Below, piece after piece: positions 17,787 through 31,032 of a DNA stretch of 45,331 nt (position 1 is its first letter; every line of letters begins with the position of its first letter). The translations under genes were made by a program, and so were the position numbers. The stretch is from Virgibacillus senegalensis (GTDB taxonomy: Bacteria; Bacillota; Bacilli; Bacillales; Amphibacillaceae). The stretch is taken from positions 12,250 to 57,580 of the forward strand of contig NZ_LN611424.1 of the NCBI RefSeq assembly GCF_000821245.2, read 5' to 3'. The notes under the pieces were generated by a model. It was not told the origin of the DNA, ran no database searches, and worked only from the letters and a program-made list of their open reading frames with translations.

Positions 17787-17893
17787 ATTAATCCTCCTTA
17801 TGATGTTAATGATACGTTTTTCGATTAATAGCTGGCGGAAACCTCACAAAATCAACTATTTCTCTACCCTAATCATATATAGTTTGGATAACG

Positions 17894-17930
17894 AAAAAAA
17901 CTGTCCTGTTTTGCCAACAGGACAGTTTTA
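17894..17930 (-). terminator. Terminator of the TRAP transporter operon
   Basis: A perfect 13-bp stem AAACTGTCCTGTT/AACAGGACAGTTT with a 5-base loop; the minus strand runs into U7. It sits just after the permease stop. Confidence 0.93.
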
Positions 17931-17934
17931 TCGT

Positions 17935-20037
17935 TTATGCTTTTGCACGTGCTTGTGTTTCCGGTACTCCCAGTTTATTACGTTTGTAGAAAAACTGTAA
18001 GGCCAACAGGATGGCAAACACGGACAAACCGATCACATCGGAATAAGTGCCCGGATAAATTAACGTCAATCCTCCGGCCACTGCAAACAACCGCTCAGGC
18101 CAGAACACTTTGCGATACCAATAGCCGATCAATCCAGCTCCTATGGCAATCATTCCTGCTACAGCAGTGAACAGGATCCAGATAAGCTCCAGCGCAGTTG
18201 TATCTATCATCAACAGCTGTGGCTGCAGGACAAACATGTACGGAATAATGAACGCAGCAATGGCAATTTTAGCTGCATTGAGCCCCGTTCGTATCGGCTC
18301 TCCTGAAGCAATACCAGCTGCAGCAAAGGCAGCCAATGCCACAGGTGGTGTGATATCCGCTACGATGCCGAAATAAAAGACAAACAAGTGTGCAGGTAAA
18401 TCACCAACACCCAGTAAAATAATCGCAGGTGCGGCGATTGTTGATGTAATAACATAGTTGGCAGTAGTCGGTGACCCCATCCCGAGAATGATTGCTGCAA
18501 CCATCGTGAAGAAAAGGGTCAGCAGAATTTGTTCATTCGCCAGGGAGACGAGACTGTTGGCCAGCTTCAGTCCTAAGCCTGTTTTGGTTACGACACCTAC
18601 AATAATACCGGCAGCTGCTGTAGCTGCTACTACCGCTAATGCCGTTCTCGCGCCATCAACCAATGCATCAACCGATTCCTTGAAGTTGCCGTCAAAGAAA
18701 TAGCTGACAATGATCGTGGCAACCGCGGCTGCTACCAAGCCAGAAACGACAGACGGTCCACCAGTGATAAAACCATACACGAGATACAATACGAATACTG
18801 CTGCAAAAACGATCGGATAAATTTTTCGGAAACGGTCTTCGCGAAGTACTCCGACCAAAATTGTGGTCAGTATTCCATAAATTGCTGCCCGCATGACACT
18901 TAAGCCGCTGCTTAAGAAAAAGACAATCGCCACAATTGGCAGTAAAAGATATATTTTCTTTAATACTTGCTTGCGATCAGGAATTTCTTCATCCGATAAC
19001 CCCTTTAGACCTGTCCGCTTCGCCTCAAAATGGGTCATGATCCAAACACCGGTAAAGTAAAGCAATGCAGGAATCGCTGCCGCCTTGGCAATCGTCCAAT
19101 AATCAATTCCGATAAACTCAATCATCAAGAAGGCTGCAGCTCCCATGATAGGAGGCATAAGCTGTCCGCCAGTAGAAGCAGCTGCTTCCACCCCACCTGC
19201 AAACTCTCGCCGATAGCCAAGTCGCTTCATCATCGGAATCGTAAACGAACCGGATGTCACCACATTGGCTACAGAGCTCCCACTGATGGTACCTTGCAAG
19301 GCACTGGAAAAGATCGCTACTTTCGCTGGTCCACCTGTTCGTTTTCCTGCAAGGGAAACAGCCAGGTCATTGAAATATTGGCCGACACCTGTTTTCACCA
19401 GAAAAGAACCGAACAATAGGAACAGGAAAATAAAGGTGGAGGAAACGGCGATCGGTGTTCCAAGAATACCTTCGGTTGTGAAAAACATCGATTGCACGAG
19501 ATTATCGATGTTGACCCCACGATGAATGAGAAAGCCAGGCATTTGTCGTCCCCAGTAAGCATATGCCAAAAACGCCACGGCGATAATCGTGATAGGAAGA
19601 CCGACTGAACGCCTTGTTGCTTCGAGAACAAGCAGCACTGCTATTATTCCGACTATCATGTCCATCTGACTTATATCGCCAGCTCTTCTTACAATCTCTT
19701 CATACATTAATGGCCAATAAGCTCCGACTCCAAAGCCAAGCAGTGCCAGGATATAATCATACCAGGCGATTTTTCCGCTTGATCTCCCTTTTTTTGTTGC
19801 GGGGAACAATAGGAAGATGAGCACAAGCCCGAACCCAATATGGATGGAACGATGCATTTGTGCAGGAAGAGGATAAATAGTTGTGGCAAAGATTTGATAT
19901 AAAGAAAATGCCAACAGACCGAAAAAGACCACTTTAGCCATAGTACCGGTTATAAACCGGTAGGATGATTCCTGGTCATATTTTTGTATCAATTCTTGTT
20001 GTTGTTGTTCTGTAAGCGTTTCATTATTAGCGCTCAT
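17935..20037 (-). CDS. TRAP transporter permease, TAXI type (fused 4TM-12TM)
   Basis: A 700-residue membrane protein with many hydrophobic helices, in which the small and large TRAP permease subunits are fused as is typical for TAXI-TRAP systems. DctM-like signatures include TGGPAKVAIFSSALQGTISG, GGQLMPPIMGAAAFLMIEF and GMGSPTTANYVITSTIAAPA. It is an ion-coupled secondary uptake system; TAXI systems are linked to glutamate/2-oxoglutarate-type ligands, but the substrate here is not predictable. The start overlaps the end of the DUF1850 gene by 11 bases, so translation is probably coupled. Confidence 0.92.
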   Translation of the reverse strand: MSANNETLTEQQQQELIQKYDQESSYRFITGTMAKVVFFGLLAFSLYQIFATTIYPLPAQMHRSIHIGFGLVLIFLLFPATKKGRSSGKIAWYDYILALLGFGVGAYWPLMYEEIVRRAGDISQMDMIVGIIAVLLVLEATRRSVGLPITIIAVAFLAYAYWGRQMPGFLIHRGVNIDNLVQSMFFTTEGILGTPIAVSSTFIFLFLLFGSFLVKTGVGQYFNDLAVSLAGKRTGGPAKVAIFSSALQGTISGSSVANVVTSGSFTIPMMKRLGYRREFAGGVEAAASTGGQLMPPIMGAAAFLMIEFIGIDYWTIAKAAAIPALLYFTGVWIMTHFEAKRTGLKGLSDEEIPDRKQVLKKIYLLLPIVAIVFFLSSGLSVMRAAIYGILTTILVGVLREDRFRKIYPIVFAAVFVLYLVYGFITGGPSVVSGLVAAAVATIIVSYFFDGNFKESVDALVDGARTALAVVAATAAAGIIVGVVTKTGLGLKLANSLVSLANEQILLTLFFTMVAAIILGMGSPTTANYVITSTIAAPAIILLGVGDLPAHLFVFYFGIVADITPPVALAAFAAAGIASGEPIRTGLNAAKIAIAAFIIPYMFVLQPQLLMIDTTALELIWILFTAVAGMIAIGAGLIGYWYRKVFWPERLFAVAGGLTLIYPGTYSDVIGLSVFAILLALQFFYKRNKLGVPETQARAKA

Positions 20038-20548
20038 GAATATTCACCCCTTTTAAAAGATGCCAGTTACTTTCATGAGTGGGGGTTATGGTAATGGAGG
20101 TACCTGCCCCTACATAATCTTTAAGTAAATAGCTTTGGTTTTGATAAATAATAGTATGGTTTGCCCTTACTTGACCAACTGCAAGGTTGATCTGCGAAAA
20201 AGAGCCTTGCAAATTAGAAATGTAGTATTTTCCATCCTTCACTTCAAATGTTTCCCCTTCCCCTGCATTCGAGGGCATGCCAATGGCTGTATCTTCATAA
20301 ACCAGTTGATAGGGATAAATGGTTTCATTTTTAATTTCATACTCTTCGATGACATCGGAAAGATGGACGGAGTGGGTGAACTTGATTTGAAAATGATCGG
20401 TGTCCTTGACAGGCAAGTAGGCTAGCACTTCATCGGTAAATGGATCTTGCAAAGCCAGTACATAACGATAAGGATAAAACAATAAAACAGCGGCAGCTGC
20501 AAGTAAAATAATCATTCCTGCGAACAGCCAACTTTTCTTTTCTAGCAT
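20027..20548 (-). CDS. DUF1850 protein associated with the TAXI-TRAP transporter
   Basis: A 173-residue protein with an N-terminal membrane anchor (residues 7-24) and an extracytoplasmic beta-rich domain. FTHSVHLSDVIEEYEI matches the conserved His-Ser motif of DUF1850, a family usually encoded beside TAXI-TRAP permeases. Its role is unknown, presumably accessory to the transporter. It lies between receptor and permease genes and overlaps the latter. Confidence 0.8.
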   Translation of the reverse strand: MLEKKSWLFAGMIILLAAAAVLLFYPYRYVLALQDPFTDEVLAYLPVKDTDHFQIKFTHSVHLSDVIEEYEIKNETIYPYQLVYEDTAIGMPSNAGEGETFEVKDGKYYISNLQGSFSQINLAVGQVRANHTIIYQNQSYLLKDYVGAGTSITITPTHESNWHLLKGVNIHER

Positions 20549-20571
20549 AGATTATCCCTTCTAAACAAAAA

Positions 20572-20687
20572 GATGAGGGGTCCACGCGAGCAACCTTCTG
20601 CCACCAGCAGGAAACAGGCCCGGCCGTAAAAGGCACGGTCTGCTGCAGGAAGTAAAAAAGCAGGCTGTGGAGCGGGACATCCTCATC
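20572..20687 (-). terminator. Large branched hairpin after the TAXI receptor gene, attenuator-like
   Basis: On the minus-strand RNA, GATGAGG (20681-20687) pairs with CCTCATC (20572-20578). GTCC/GGAC and CGC/GCG extend this to 14 bp, enclosing about 80 bases with further short stems. The closing arm runs into UUUUUG. It lies between the receptor gene and the DUF1850-permease pair, where partial termination would favour receptor over permease. A conserved non-coding RNA is the alternative. Confidence 0.5.
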
Positions 20688-20710
20688 AGTACTCTTCGTC
20701 GTTTTTGTTT

Positions 20711-21721
20711 TTACTGTTCAATTCCCTTTTCATCAAAATACTTTTTAGCACCTGGGTGCAAATCAATACCTACTCCATCCAGTGCTGATTCCGCAGAGAT
20801 GAATTCTCCTTTAGGATGGCTGATTTGATCAGTATTTTCAAAAATTGCTCTTGTTATATCATAAACAACATCTTCGCTTAAATCAGCAGATGTAACGAGC
20901 ATTGCCTGCACGGCAACTGTTTTCACTGCTTCTTCAAGACCGTAAGTACCTGCATCGATTTCGTCCTCTGAATAATAAGGATGCGCATCGATCAACTCTT
21001 GGATTTTATCTTCGTCGAAACGCACGATGTTCACATCAGTAGTAGCCGCAAGACTCTCTACAGCTCCAGTCGGAGTACCAGAAGTGATGAAAGCAGCATC
21101 GATCGTACCATCCTGGATTCCGGAAGTGGAGTCGCCAAAGTCTAGATCCCGTGCTTCGATATCATCCATGGAAAGGCCGTAAACTTCCAAAATGTCGGTT
21201 GCACTGGCATTTGTACCGGAACCAGGTGCACCTACTGAAACGACTTTTCCTTCCAGGTCAGCAACTGTTTCGATGCCGGAGTCCGCTGTTGTTACAATTT
21301 GAATTGTTTCCGGGTAAAGGGTTCCAATTGCTTGGATATTATCAATCTGATCACCCTCGAACATGACAGAACCTTCTGCCGCATATGCAGCAATGTCGGT
21401 TTGAGTGAAGGCAAGCTCGGCATCCCCGTCTCTCATTGTCTTCATGTTCTCGACAGAAGCACCCGTTGATTGTGCGTTTGCCTCTGCATTATCAAGATTA
21501 TCATTGATAATTTGGGCAAAAGTACCGCCAAGCGGGTAATATGTACCTTCTGTTCCACCTGTCAAAATGCTGAGAAATTGAGTTTCGCCGCTGTCAGCGC
21601 TATCGCCTTCTCCTTCATCGCCGCCGGAATCCGGATCGGCCTCTCCGCCGCCACAAGCAGCCAGCAGCATGGATAAAGCAAACGTCAAAACCAATATAAG
21701 TAACCATTTTTTCTTTTCCAT
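20711..21721 (-). CDS. TAXI-family TRAP transporter solute-binding receptor (lipoprotein)
   Basis: A 336-residue extracytoplasmic receptor with lipobox LAAC (Cys23), followed by a Gly/Asp/Glu-rich tether (about residues 24-47) and a periplasmic-binding-protein fold. The TAXI signature is visible in ILTGGTEGTYYPLGGTFAQI, and VSVGAPGSGTNASATDILEV is the ligand-binding segment. It captures substrate for the permease encoded downstream. The start is ATG 21721, preceded by AGGGGGAAG; the longer frame adds 19 residues that would spoil the signal peptide. Confidence 0.92.
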   Translation of the reverse strand: MEKKKWLLILVLTFALSMLLAACGGGEADPDSGGDEGEGDSADSGETQFLSILTGGTEGTYYPLGGTFAQIINDNLDNAEANAQSTGASVENMKTMRDGDAELAFTQTDIAAYAAEGSVMFEGDQIDNIQAIGTLYPETIQIVTTADSGIETVADLEGKVVSVGAPGSGTNASATDILEVYGLSMDDIEARDLDFGDSTSGIQDGTIDAAFITSGTPTGAVESLAATTDVNIVRFDEDKIQELIDAHPYYSEDEIDAGTYGLEEAVKTVAVQAMLVTSADLSEDVVYDITRAIFENTDQISHPKGEFISAESALDGVGIDLHPGAKKYFDEKGIEQ

Positions 21722-21921
21722 ACTCTTCCCCCTTTTAAAATATACTTCATTATAGCAAATAAAATAAATTAAATTCAAATATTATTTGTCCTATCGACAA
21801 ACTTCGAAGCAGTTCTTGGTTTTTTCGTAGGTGGAAGGAAGAAAAACGTCTGGGCATTCGGTCGCACACCAAGACTGGGGAGGAGGCATTGTTGCTAGAT
21901 TTTCGTATTGTTTCAAAGAGG

Positions 21922-21953
21922 GCCTCGTCCTGTGAAAGGGGCGATGCTTTTTT
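21922..21953 (+). terminator. Terminator-like hairpin on the plus strand in the guaB-TAXI interval
   Basis: GCCTCGTCC pairs with GGGGCGATGC (one mismatch, G-U pairs) and runs into T6. No established plus-strand gene lies upstream; a 22-codon frame from TTG 21889 to TAA 21957 behind AGGAGG (21881-21886) runs through it. The rest of the 413-base interval 21722-22134 shows only the guaB terminator. Confidence 0.5.
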
Positions 21954-22073
21954 GTAAAAATTACCGATTTTGCATCATGCGGGAAAGACTAGGCTGAATG
22001 AGGGCCACCAGGGGAAAAACGATGAACCTTGTCCTCTTGTTTGCCTGGTTCACTATTCTTCTCCTATTCATAA

Positions 22074-22122
22074 CGAAAAAAAGCTGCCCCTATAAGTCTC
22101 TTACAGACTGATGGGACAGCTC
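22074..22122 (-). terminator. Terminator of guaB
   Basis: AGCTGCCCC (22082-22090) pairs with GGGACAGCT (22113-22121) with one mismatch, enclosing a second hairpin AGTCT/AGACT. On the minus strand it runs into U-rich sequence. Confidence 0.85.
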
Positions 22123-22134
22123 CTTTTGTTTACG

Positions 22135-23625
<1,491 letters not shown>

Positions 23626-23840
23626 TCATCTTATTGTTTATGAAAATTTGGTTATCATAAGCGTACAGCAAAAACTTATTGTTACTTACAATACGACAAC
23701 CCTTTTGCTTTTTCAAGCATTTATAAACAAAATTAGACAGCGGAAATTCTTGACATTGAAAACAAGCAAAAGGAAGGGGTTTCAACAGAAAAAGTTTAAA
23801 TAATCAGTCTTTTATGAATCAGTCGGAAAGGGTCCTGTTC

Positions 23841-24797
23841 ATGTGGAAAAAAGAAGTAAATGACTTTCTTACATACCTGAAGTCGGTGGAAACCTCCCAA
23901 ACTTTTTTATCCCGCTGTTACCATACAAATAAGCTGGAGGAGGCAGAAACTAAAAGCTACCAGAACTGCTACCGATTTCTCTATTACTTGGAACACGGCC
24001 GGACTTTTTACGAAACAAGCAGAAATGCACCCCTTATGGTAAAACCGATCCTGCTGTTTTATGGCATGGTCCATCTTTTGAAGGCATGCCTGCTCACTAA
24101 ACGGCCGGACTATCCGGAAAATACATCCCTTTTAGCGCATGGTGTTTCCACAAGAAAGAGAAAGAAACAACAATATTCCTTTTGGAAGGACGAAGTCAAA
24201 ATTCAACATAACGGCTTGTTCCCTTATTTTTCAAACGTTCTCTTTCAAATCGACCCTCTAAAAGACAGAAAAATTGCCATGCATCGTCTTTTTGCCCATA
24301 TTCCGGAAGTAAGCAGGCTTATTCAGTTCCATCATGGCAGTACCCCGCTTATTAAGATAGGCAGCTGCCAGGAAAACCAGCTGCGCTTTCCGCTATCCTG
24401 TCTCGATACGTACCATGTGACAGAAACGGCCTTTTTGAGCAAAATGGCTGCTTTCTTTCCTCCTTTTCTCGCAAAAAAGACAACCAAAAGCCATCTGATC
24501 GTCGATATTCCCGGACCTGTTACACCCCATTCCCAAGGGCCGGTTTTTTTCGACTGGGAGGAGGAATCGATCTTTTTTCCTTCCGGCAGAGAGCAATTCA
24601 CCGAATGGCACGAAATCATGGCACACTATTTACTGCTTTACAACTTAAGCATGATTTGTCGTTATGAAACAGAGTGGTGGGGGGACTTGCTGCATTCCCT
24701 TCCAAACGAGGACCATCCATTCATTGTCCACTTTCTGCAAATCACAGCCGACAAAGTACCTTTTCTGCTTGGATGGTATTTATATGACCAGCAATGA
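23841..24797 (+). CDS. yaaC: YaaC-like protein of unknown function
   Basis: A 318-residue cytoplasmic protein matching YaaC in length, orientation (divergent from guaB) and place between guaB and gyrA. Visible features are FLSRCYHTNKLEEAETKSYQ, FYGMVHLLKACLL and an aromatic C-terminus. The function of YaaC is not established. ATG 23841 is preferred because AAAGGGTCC precedes it; an earlier in-frame ATG at 23814 has no ribosome binding site. Assignment rests on synteny plus partial similarity. Confidence 0.8.
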   Translation: MWKKEVNDFLTYLKSVETSQTFLSRCYHTNKLEEAETKSYQNCYRFLYYLEHGRTFYETSRNAPLMVKPILLFYGMVHLLKACLLTKRPDYPENTSLLAHGVSTRKRKKQQYSFWKDEVKIQHNGLFPYFSNVLFQIDPLKDRKIAMHRLFAHIPEVSRLIQFHHGSTPLIKIGSCQENQLRFPLSCLDTYHVTETAFLSKMAAFFPPFLAKKTTKSHLIVDIPGPVTPHSQGPVFFDWEEESIFFPSGREQFTEWHEIMAHYLLLYNLSMICRYETEWWGDLLHSLPNEDHPFIVHFLQITADKVPFLLGWYLYDQQ

Positions 24798-24852
24798 AGA
24801 AACAAGCCGATTTGGAAGTTAAGACACTCATTACTGAAATAGTTTTGCATGC

Positions 24853-24893
24853 AAAAAAGGTTTGAAAAACGGAGAAAGTCTTTCAAACCTTAA
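24853..24893 (-). terminator. Terminator after the HD-GYP gene
   Basis: AAGGTTTGAAA (24857-24867) pairs with TTTCAAACCTT (24881-24891). The minus-strand transcript continues into U's; the plus strand lacks a T-run, so it mainly serves the HD-GYP gene rather than yaaC. Confidence 0.75.
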
Positions 24894-24897
24894 AAAA

Positions 24898-25983
24898 TCA
24901 AGATAGTATTTCTTCTATATAAAGGGATAGATCATCTTTCAAGGAAATAACCTGCTGTCCGGAATGTAGCCGTACCATTGGCCTTGTTGGGTATTTGGCT
25001 TCGATAAAGACGATTTCTGCCTGCTGCTTATTTGACAGAATCACTTGGGTACCAGTTCCGAAGTTCGTCAAACTGCTGATAAAGTTTTCCACCAACGGAT
25101 GGTCCAGCTTGCCGAACTGTTCATACAAGATTTCTTCGATAACCTTGAATGGGGACTGCTGCTTTTGATAACTACGTTCAGCCGTCATCGCATGATAAAT
25201 ATCACTGATGGCGATGAATCTGGCATACGGATGAATTTTTTCGCCACCGACCCCTAGCGGATAGCCGCTACCATCCAGTCTTTCGTGATGCTGCAAAATG
25301 GCAAGTTTTATTCCTTGTGAAAGGGTAGAAACATGCTCTACCATGCGGTAAGAATACACGGGATGCTTCTTGATTTCCTCGTATTCAGCGGTATTGAGTG
25401 TTCCTGCTTTATAAAGGATATTTTCATCGATTTTTGCCATGCCACAGTCGGCCAGAAAGCCCGCTATCCCTACTTGGATCCATTCATGCTTATAGTTGCT
25501 TTTCTTTGCCAAAAAGGCAGACAATAACCCCATCATGACGGCATGATGATAAACATAGTCCTTTTTAGTAGAGAGCTTATGCAGGTTGTACAATCTCAAG
25601 CCAATCTCATCGACCCTTTCCAACAAAGGGACAATCAGTTTTCTGACTTGGTTGATTTGCACATCTTTACCGTTTCTCCATCCAACAAACATACGCTTGT
25701 ATTGTTCAACAGTCCACGTATAAAACTCGGTGAAAGGCAAATCAATTGGAGCTGGCTTCTCTTCCTGTTCGTCTTTCTGGATGATTTTTTGGCCAGGAAC
25801 GAATGGGATTCCATCTTCCAGGCGGGTTAATACTTCCACTTCTTCGATTAAGAAACAATGCAAAATATCAATCAAATCTTCCGTTAACACTGTTTTCGCA
25901 TGCATTATCGGCCGTCCTGTTTTTCCTGGAATATCTTCTGCAACCACACAGCCTGGAATTAACTGAGATGGGTGTACTTTCAC
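24898..25983 (-). CDS. HD-GYP domain protein with a degenerate HD motif
   Basis: A 361-residue soluble protein. The N-terminal region (1-130) is followed by an HD-GYP domain (about 140-275) and a C-terminal extension. Conserved parts are H147, H207 in KKHP, the HHERLDGSGYP block (232-242) and D261. The metal-binding HD is A178-D179 in FLADCGMAKI, where the family has HD-x-G-K; GCC encodes Ala, so this is not a one-base slip. HD-GYP proteins normally hydrolyse cyclic di-GMP using a two- or three-metal centre. Loss of this ligand suggests reduced or no hydrolysis and possibly a binding or scaffold role. It lies between gyrA and yaaC, the place of an rRNA operon in B. subtilis. Confidence 0.88.
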   Translation of the reverse strand: MKVHPSQLIPGCVVAEDIPGKTGRPIMHAKTVLTEDLIDILHCFLIEEVEVLTRLEDGIPFVPGQKIIQKDEQEEKPAPIDLPFTEFYTWTVEQYKRMFVGWRNGKDVQINQVRKLIVPLLERVDEIGLRLYNLHKLSTKKDYVYHHAVMMGLLSAFLAKKSNYKHEWIQVGIAGFLADCGMAKIDENILYKAGTLNTAEYEEIKKHPVYSYRMVEHVSTLSQGIKLAILQHHERLDGSGYPLGVGGEKIHPYARFIAISDIYHAMTAERSYQKQQSPFKVIEEILYEQFGKLDHPLVENFISSLTNFGTGTQVILSNKQQAEIVFIEAKYPTRPMVRLHSGQQVISLKDDLSLYIEEILS

Positions 25984-26026
25984 CTTTTCTGCACCCCTTT
26001 ATCGGTATGTATTGAACAGTATTGAT

Positions 26027-26069
26027 GGCAAAAACGGGCTGATCTGTATCTCTCAGTCAGCCCGTTTCC
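26027..26069 (-). terminator. Terminator of gyrA
   Basis: AACGGGCTGA (26033-26042) pairs with TCAGCCCGTT (26057-26066); on the minus strand the stem ends in UUUUU. Confidence 0.88.
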
Positions 26070-26090
26070 ACCTGAAAAAGAATGTTGGGA

Positions 26091-28640
26091 TTACTCTTCT
26101 TCTTCGTCTTCTTCCGCTTCTTCCAGTAATTCTTCTATTTTGCCGGGTTCGACCGGGACTTGTTCGTTTTCTTCGACGGTTTCCGGCGGCAATTCTTCCT
26201 CGACTTCTTCTTCTGTTTCGATGCGAGCCACTGTCGCTACTTCCTCGCCTTCCTGCAATCGAATCAGGCGAACCCCTTGCGTATTACGACCAGTAATCGA
26301 AATTCCTTCGACAGGCATCCGGATTAATACACCTGCTTCCGTAATAATCATGATATCTTCCTCGCCTGTAACAGCTTTAACTGCTACGATTTTGCCGGTT
26401 TTCTCAGTAAGGTTGGACGTGAATATCCCTTTCCCGCCACGGTTCGTGATCCGGTACTCGGTTGCAGGCGTTCGCTTACCATATCCATTGCTCGTTACGT
26501 TCATGACGTGCAGGCCATCTTCAATGATTTCCATCGAGACTACCTTATCGTCGCCTCTTAAGGATATTCCTTTCACTCCTGAAGCAGTACGCCCCATTGA
26601 ACGTATTTGATCCTCTGGGAAACGGATCAAGTATCCATTTTGGGTGCCGATCATAATATGCTTCGTTCCATCTGTCAGACGGACCGAAATCAATTCGTCA
26701 TCTTCACGCAAGTTAAGTGCAATCAATCCGCCTTTCCGGATATTGGCGAATTGGGACAGCTTTGTCCGTTTTGAAATTCCTTGTTTCGTCGTAAAGAACA
26801 AATAGTTGTCGTCATCGAACTCGTCGACTGTAATTACTGCATTAACCCATTCGTCCTTTTCGATTTCCAGCAGGTTGATAATCGGTATCCCTTTAGCAGT
26901 CCGTCCGAATTCAGGGACCTCATAACCTTTGGACCGGTATACCTTCCCTTTATTCGTGAAAAAGAGAATCCGGCTGTGCGTGGAAGCCGAAACCAAATGC
27001 TCTACGAAGTCATCATCGTTGGTCCCCATCCCCTGGATACCTCTTCCGCCGCGTTTTTGCGCACGGTAAGTAGAAGAAGGCAACCGTTTGACATAGCCTT
27101 GATGGGTCAAGGTAATAACAATGTTTTCTTCCGGGATAAGATCTTCATCTTCAATGAAATCTGTACCGCCGATGACAATTTCCGTCCGTCTTTCATCACT
27201 GAAACGCTCTTTGATCTCGGTCAGCTCTTCCCGAATGATTTCCAGAACCTTCTCATCATCTGCCAAAATAGCACGAAGCTCTTCAATCAGCTTGACCAGT
27301 TCTTGATACTCTTCTTCGATTTTTTCTCTTTCCAGTCCAGTTAAGCGCTGGAGTCTCATATCCAAAATGGCCTGCGCTTGTTTTTCTGAAAGGTCGAACT
27401 GATTCATCAAGCCTTCCCTGGCAATATCGGTTGTTTTCGATTGCCGAATCAGGGTAATCACTTCATCAAGATGATCAAGGGCCACTCGCAAGCCTTCCAG
27501 AATGTGAGCTCTGGCTTCCGCCTTTTTGAGCTCATAAGCCGTCCGACGTTTGATTACCACTTTTTGATGCTCAAGGTAATGCTGAAGCGTTTGTTTCAAG
27601 TTCAACACTTTTGGATGGCCGTCCACCAGTGCCAACATGTTGATTCCGAAAGAGGTTTGCAGCGCTGTTTGCTTATAAAGGTTATTTAAAACAACATTCG
27701 CATTGGCGTCTCTGCGCAGCTCTATGACAATCCTCATGCCATTTCGGTCTGATTCATCACGAAGGTCGGTAATACCTTCCAACCGCTTGTCCCGTACCAA
27801 ATCGGCGATTTTTTCGATCAGTTTGGCTTTGTTTACCTGATACGGCAGTTCCGTCACAATGATATCGGACTTGCCATTTGCATGTTCTTCGATCGCAGCC
27901 TTTGCCCGGATGGTAATCGATCCCTTTCCGGTTTCAAACGCTTTTCTGATTCCGCTTCGGCCTAAGATTTGGCCAGCCGTCGGAAAATCTGGGCCATAAA
28001 TATGATTCTCCATCAACTCTTCGATAGTAATGTCAGGATCCTTGCTGACAGCAAGTACCGCATCAATTGTCTCCCCTAAATGGTGCGGAGGGATGTTGGT
28101 TGCCATTCCGACCGCAATTCCCGAAGCACCATTGACAAGAAGGTTAGGAAAACGGGATGGGAAAACGACTGGTTCTCTTTCTGAACCGTCATAGTTATCG
28201 GTGTAATCGATTGTATCCTTGTTGATATCCCGCAGCAATTCCATCGATATTTTCGACATCCTTGCCTCTGTATAACGCATGGCAGCTGCCGAGTCACCGT
28301 CGACAGATCCAAAGTTTCCATGACCGTCTACCAGCATGTAACGGTAACTGAAATCCTGTGCCATTCTGACCATCGCTTCGTACACGGCAGAGTCACCGTG
28401 CGGATGATATTTACCGATTACTTCACCGACGATTCTCGCCGACTTTTTGTACGCCTTATCAGAATGCATGCCTAAGTCGTTCATGGCATATAAAATACGT
28501 CTGTGTACTGGCTTTAAACCGTCCCGGACATCGGGAAGGGCCCTGGAGACAATAACACTCATGGCATAATCCAAAAATGAGGTTCTCATCTCCTGGCTAA
28601 TATTTATTTCTTGAACTTGCGGACGTTGTTGATCCACCAT
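26091..28640 (-). CDS. gyrA: DNA gyrase subunit A
   Basis: An 849-residue type IIA topoisomerase subunit. The catalytic tyrosine is Y123 in [10 protein letters not shown]. The quinolone region [10 protein letters not shown] keeps the sensitive-type Ser84 and Glu88. The C-terminal beta-pinwheel contains the GyrA box [10 protein letters not shown], and the protein ends in an extremely acidic tail (about 40 residues, [10 protein letters not shown]). With GyrB it introduces negative supercoils. The start is ATG 28640 (MVDQQRPQ) with TAGGAGG seven bases upstream; the frame open from 28658 adds residues containing the ribosome binding site. Confidence 0.97.
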   Translation of the reverse strand: MVDQQRPQVQEINISQEMRTSFLDYAMSVIVSRALPDVRDGLKPVHRRILYAMNDLGMHSDKAYKKSARIVGEVIGKYHPHGDSAVYEAMVRMAQDFSYRYMLVDGHGNFGSVDGDSAAAMRYTEARMSKISMELLRDINKDTIDYTDNYDGSEREPVVFPSRFPNLLVNGASGIAVGMATNIPPHHLGETIDAVLAVSKDPDITIEELMENHIYGPDFPTAGQILGRSGIRKAFETGKGSITIRAKAAIEEHANGKSDIIVTELPYQVNKAKLIEKIADLVRDKRLEGITDLRDESDRNGMRIVIELRRDANANVVLNNLYKQTALQTSFGINMLALVDGHPKVLNLKQTLQHYLEHQKVVIKRRTAYELKKAEARAHILEGLRVALDHLDEVITLIRQSKTTDIAREGLMNQFDLSEKQAQAILDMRLQRLTGLEREKIEEEYQELVKLIEELRAILADDEKVLEIIREELTEIKERFSDERRTEIVIGGTDFIEDEDLIPEENIVITLTHQGYVKRLPSSTYRAQKRGGRGIQGMGTNDDDFVEHLVSASTHSRILFFTNKGKVYRSKGYEVPEFGRTAKGIPIINLLEIEKDEWVNAVITVDEFDDDNYLFFTTKQGISKRTKLSQFANIRKGGLIALNLREDDELISVRLTDGTKHIMIGTQNGYLIRFPEDQIRSMGRTASGVKGISLRGDDKVVSMEIIEDGLHVMNVTSNGYGKRTPATEYRITNRGGKGIFTSNLTEKTGKIVAVKAVTGEEDIMIITEAGVLIRMPVEGISITGRNTQGVRLIRLQEGEEVATVARIETEEEVEEELPPETVEENEQVPVEPGKIEELLEEAEEDEEEE

Positions 28641-28774
28641 GGGATTACCTCCTATCAAAATGAGGAAGAGAGACTGGAGAATGGTAAAGCAAGATAGCTT
28701 CGTCGTTGCGGTATTCCATTACAAGCCGGTCTCTGCAAAATGTTTCTCTATCTCTTTACGTGAAAAGCTTGCAA

Positions 28775-30700
<1,926 letters not shown>

Positions 30701-30732
30701 CTACACTTCTCAAGGGTTTGATCCATTGGTTT

Positions 30733-31017
30733 CTATTCTTCAAAAGACTCCGAATAGTCTTCTAATTTACTAATCGTTGAAATCATGCTCGCCCGCTTCT
30801 TTAACGTAAGCACGGATAAGGGACTGTAATAAATATAATCTTTTGTGATGACGATTGATTTCGTCCCTTCTTCGGAGGGGTCCAGCACTTTTTTATTTTT
30901 GCGCTGATTGAAAAGCATTTGCTCATTAATCGTAGAGGAAGCAACAATCTGGTGGTCGATAATCGCCACTACTTCCTCAGAACGAATGACATTATCATCT
31001 CCAATATGAATAAACAA
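30733..31017 (-). CDS. remB: RemB (YaaB) extracellular-matrix regulator
   Basis: A 94-residue DUF370-family protein (MFIHIGDDNVIRSEEVVAII) in the conserved recF-remB-gyrB order. In B. subtilis RemB, like the DNA-binding RemA, affects biofilm matrix gene expression. It lies 15 bases after recF and 32 before gyrB, in the dnaN-gyrA transcription unit. Confidence 0.92.
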   Translation of the reverse strand: MFIHIGDDNVIRSEEVVAIIDHQIVASSTINEQMLFNQRKNKKVLDPSEEGTKSIVITKDYIYYSPLSVLTLKKRASMISTISKLEDYSESFEE

Positions 31018-31032
31018 CGTTTTCCCCCTTTT

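Noticed and set aside
28373-28400. Possible quinolone-resistance change in GyrA
   Set aside because: The [10 protein letters not shown] region keeps Ser84 and Glu88, the sensitive-type residues.
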